The notes under the pieces were generated by a model that had not been told where the DNA came from, did not search any database, and was given only the letters and a program-made list of their open reading frames with translations. A program made the translations under genes and the position numbers. From assembly GCA_963969495.1 (NCBI GenBank), contig OZ018335.1, positions 85,666,354 through 85,730,353 on the forward strand: a stretch of DNA of 64,000 bases. The letters are read 5' to 3'. The first letter of the stretch is position 1. Each line of letters starts with the position of its first letter. This document shows positions 61,300 to 64,000 of this stretch, piece after piece. The stretch comes from Ceratothoa steindachneri (taxonomy: Eukaryota > Arthropoda > Malacostraca > Isopoda > Cymothoidae).

Positions 61300-64000
61300 G
61301 CAAGCCGCAGACTGCAAAGCTTAGTTTCCTTCCTTTTCGTATATAAATAGGTTAATTTTAATAATTCTAACAGAACGTGCAAATATCTAGATAAAACTCT
61401 AATTACTGTATGGTATTGCTAAGAACAGCAAAACATCTTTTAAATTATTCTTATTCACTCCAAAGTACCCCAAATAAGAACTATTATTGAAATTAAGAGA
61501 AAATAAAGAGTAAAAATCTAGACGAAAAGGCTACATTCCTTCAATTGCAGTTGGGCTCATCAGGTCTAACGCCAATTCGATTTAAAGAGAACGGTCCCGT
61601 ATGGTGTATACAAGTATAGGCAAGCATAAATGTCTAGATAAAATTGATTCTGCTGGCATATTAATTGTTGGGGTGTAATTTCCTATTCTTTTCTTCTTAA
61701 ATAGGGGAAGTATTGCTTTCCTTCTTTCCATTGACTGCCCGTCACTGTTTAACACACTATAAAACTCTAGGACCCCGTGTTTATAGCCCCAATAAGCCGT
61801 TACAGGAGAGGGTTATGGTGACCTTGGAATACTTAGATGCTATTGGCTTGTAGGGAGCGTTTTATATATTAGTTAGGCTACTGGCACCAAATTGCAGGAT
61901 TCAATAGGCCGATCAAGAAACTCACCAAACTGGAGGTGCGGTGGTCTCATTAAATCCTAACGAGCGGGAAATACAAAAATGGTGAACGCGAGAAAAGGAT
62001 AAAAGTTTAAGATACCAAAGTTGACAAGGGAAAGCGGATGAACAAACAATTCGCGTCTCTAAATAGAAATATCAGAAGATGGGAGTATACAAAGCAGCTG
62101 AAAAAAAAGGACTTTGACCAAAGGAAATTTTAACAGAGATGTGTGACAAGCAATAGAAATAAACCTATTAGGATATGTAAATAAATCAGACACACTCATC
62201 TGGTCGGTAGCTCCGCCTTAGTAGTAGAAACTTAGGAGCTGGATGATGCAGGCTCGTCCTTCTGACGAGTCTAGGCCACCTACCCCCTGAAAATGAAACC
62301 GTATATATAGGCGAGCAATAAGAAGAATTGTTATTATTATGAACTAAGCATTAAGGATTACAATTGTTATTCACCTAAGTCTTATCGCTCTAGAATTTAA
62401 TACTTCGCGTTAAATACGAATACTTGCTCTCAAAGTACTTATTTACGTGCCTCTTGTCTCTTTAATAGGCACTTATTAGAGTTTAAGTATATTTTTGCTA
62501 CATCCTCCTTCAAAGTCCTTCTTTACCTCGATTACCCGTAAGCCTTCGGTAAGCCCACCAACTACAAGAATACCAGTGAAGAATCATTGTTTGAGTCAGA
62601 TCATTCCCCTTTCGCCTTAAACTGGTGAAATTGGTAACATAATCCCCCATAGGCTAATAGGCATCACGCGATGGGACGTCTAACTAGGGAACAACGTATC
62701 TTTCGTGATTTAAATTCTTGTATACTCACATTAGGTATGTATGAATTATAAGTAAGACATTAAGTAAAACCTGGCTACGTATATAAATTAAAATTAGCTG
62801 CATATTTACATACTATACTTTGTGGGACTACATTGTATGGGCAGTTGCTACAGTAGACTAAGTTTCCCTATGGAGTCAGATTTAATAAGCAAAAGTCAGA
62901 GAAATTTCCTAATACTTAACTGACCATTTCAATAGAAAAAGATTTTAAAGGACTGTTCCCAAATATAATGCTTCGAATTTTTCGAAAGATAAATGAAGAA
63001 AAACTGAAATCTTCTCAATTATGAGCAAATAGATACTCATTAAATCTGACCATAAAATTATACACACAGACCATCCTAATTCCTCGATAAAATAATTGCG
63101 CTTTCTTTCAAAATGCAGCTATTTTAATGTCCAGCAAGATTTAGTGAATATTTTCCGTTTTCTTTAACATGCAGACATTTAAATCTCAGGAAAGATTCAG
63201 GAAATTTAGAAAAATAAACCATTTGCAGCTTTTTGTTCACAGGTGTATTTATTAATTAATGTACGTTTTAATATTTCCAACGAATTAAGGAATATAAGAA
63301 AAATATAGATGGAAAGATATATGAAAAACTCACTTTCAAACATATAAATCAAGTAATTAAGGGAATTTTGTTTTAAAGTGAAAGAAGGATTTAAAGAAAT
63401 TTAAATAGCATGTAATCTGCATCCAATTTTACGAGGACAAACACTCTTTTAATTTTCTCGTGGTTTGGGTTTTGGGACTTTCGTTTTCTGAAATTTTATT
63501 GCTTGTTTCCTCCAGATTGTTAATTAAAGCTGCCTATCTATTTATTTTAACTAATAGTTTCAATTGTTTAATATAATTCTAGAGGATATTAAACATTTTA
63601 AATTTTAGTGATTTTAGTCCTTTATGAACGTCTTACCGAATTATATAATACATTTTTTCCACCCAAATGACTTTACTTTTGTTCTACTTCTGTCTATTTA
63701 TCTTAATATTGGTTTCAGTCTTTTCAACCCATCATACTTTATCCATAGAGTGAATAAAATCTACATTGATTTGCACAATTCACTTGATTTATAATTATAA
63801 ACTTTATCCCATAAATCGGCAATAAGGCGTTAAACTCGGCTTCTCTACTCTCTTCCAGGTTCTTATTCCATTTTCAAATGCTTTCTAATTATCTCCAAAT
63901 ATTTTGAAGGAAATGGTTAGAGACGCAATTTTCCTGTTATCTCTCACCTCCTCAAGAAATAATATGAAGCAAAAATAAAAATATATAGGAGAGAAAGGGT
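61300..64000. other. AT-rich stretch, nothing recognised
   Basis: A short self-complementary word CTCGTC...GACGAG lies at 62252-62269 in a slightly GC-richer patch. Nothing else stood out to the window end. Confidence 0.5.

Noticed and set aside
62200..62290. Possible tRNA-like or SINE-like patch
   Set aside because: A short hairpin is present, but no convincing A and B boxes or cloverleaf could be drawn on either strand.

Overview
The window is AT-rich, intron-scale or intergenic metazoan DNA, most likely from an invertebrate with a large repeat-laden genome. Long (AT)n tracts, several LINE clades, two Penelope-like elements, piggyBac, Tigger and mariner copies would fit a decapod crustacean, cephalopod or chelicerate, but I cannot choose between them from the sequence. 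I found no host gene, tRNA, rRNA, CRISPR array or bacterial-type operon. All recognisable protein-coding sequence is mobile-element derived and every copy is broken.

Layout. 1-4.8 kb: possible LTR end with a primer-binding site, then a decayed gene of a family I recognise by motif but cannot name, with a 138-bp duplicated block. 4.8-6.2 kb: CR1/L2-like LINE (minus strand) that has lost its RT core. 6.9-11 kb: a decayed LINE-type ORF1 with zinc knuckles (minus), split by a nearly intact Tigger/pogo transposon (8367-10601). 11.3-15.2 kb: two diverged copies of a ~370-bp block, then a Penelope-like element (minus) split by an internally deleted piggyBac at a TTAA site. 15.6-16.3 kb: RT fragment. 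18.9-19.9 kb: second piggyBac transposase. 21-21.85 kb: ~126-bp tandem repeats ending in a GACC-type microsatellite, then a 78-bp palindromic MITE. 22.5-24 kb: second Penelope-like element (plus) with RT and GIY-YIG remnants. 27-29.4 kb: CR1/L2-like LINE with endonuclease and RT remnants, bordered by a 760-bp GA tract. 31-36 kb: transposase HTH fragment, jockey-like LINE, LTR-like block, LINE endonuclease, CT tract. 37.5 kb: inverted copy of the 21-kb repeat. 41.2-46.9 kb: three more LINE remnants. 49.6-50.5 kb: mariner deletion derivative with intact ends. 51-52 kb: second copy of the unnamed gene family. 57.5-59.2 kb: mariner-like element with ~215-bp terminal inverted repeats and DD41D-type spacing. 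61.1 kb: 226-bp palindrome. The remainder is AT-rich DNA in which I see nothing.

The elements do not work together as a system. They record serial insertion: Tigger into a LINE ORF1, piggyBac into a Penelope-like element, and two mariners beside (AT)n tracts. The most useful leads are the unnamed two-copy gene family, the long-TIR mariner, the repeat family shared between 21 and 37.5 kb, and the repeated loss of the same RT core segment in LINEs.
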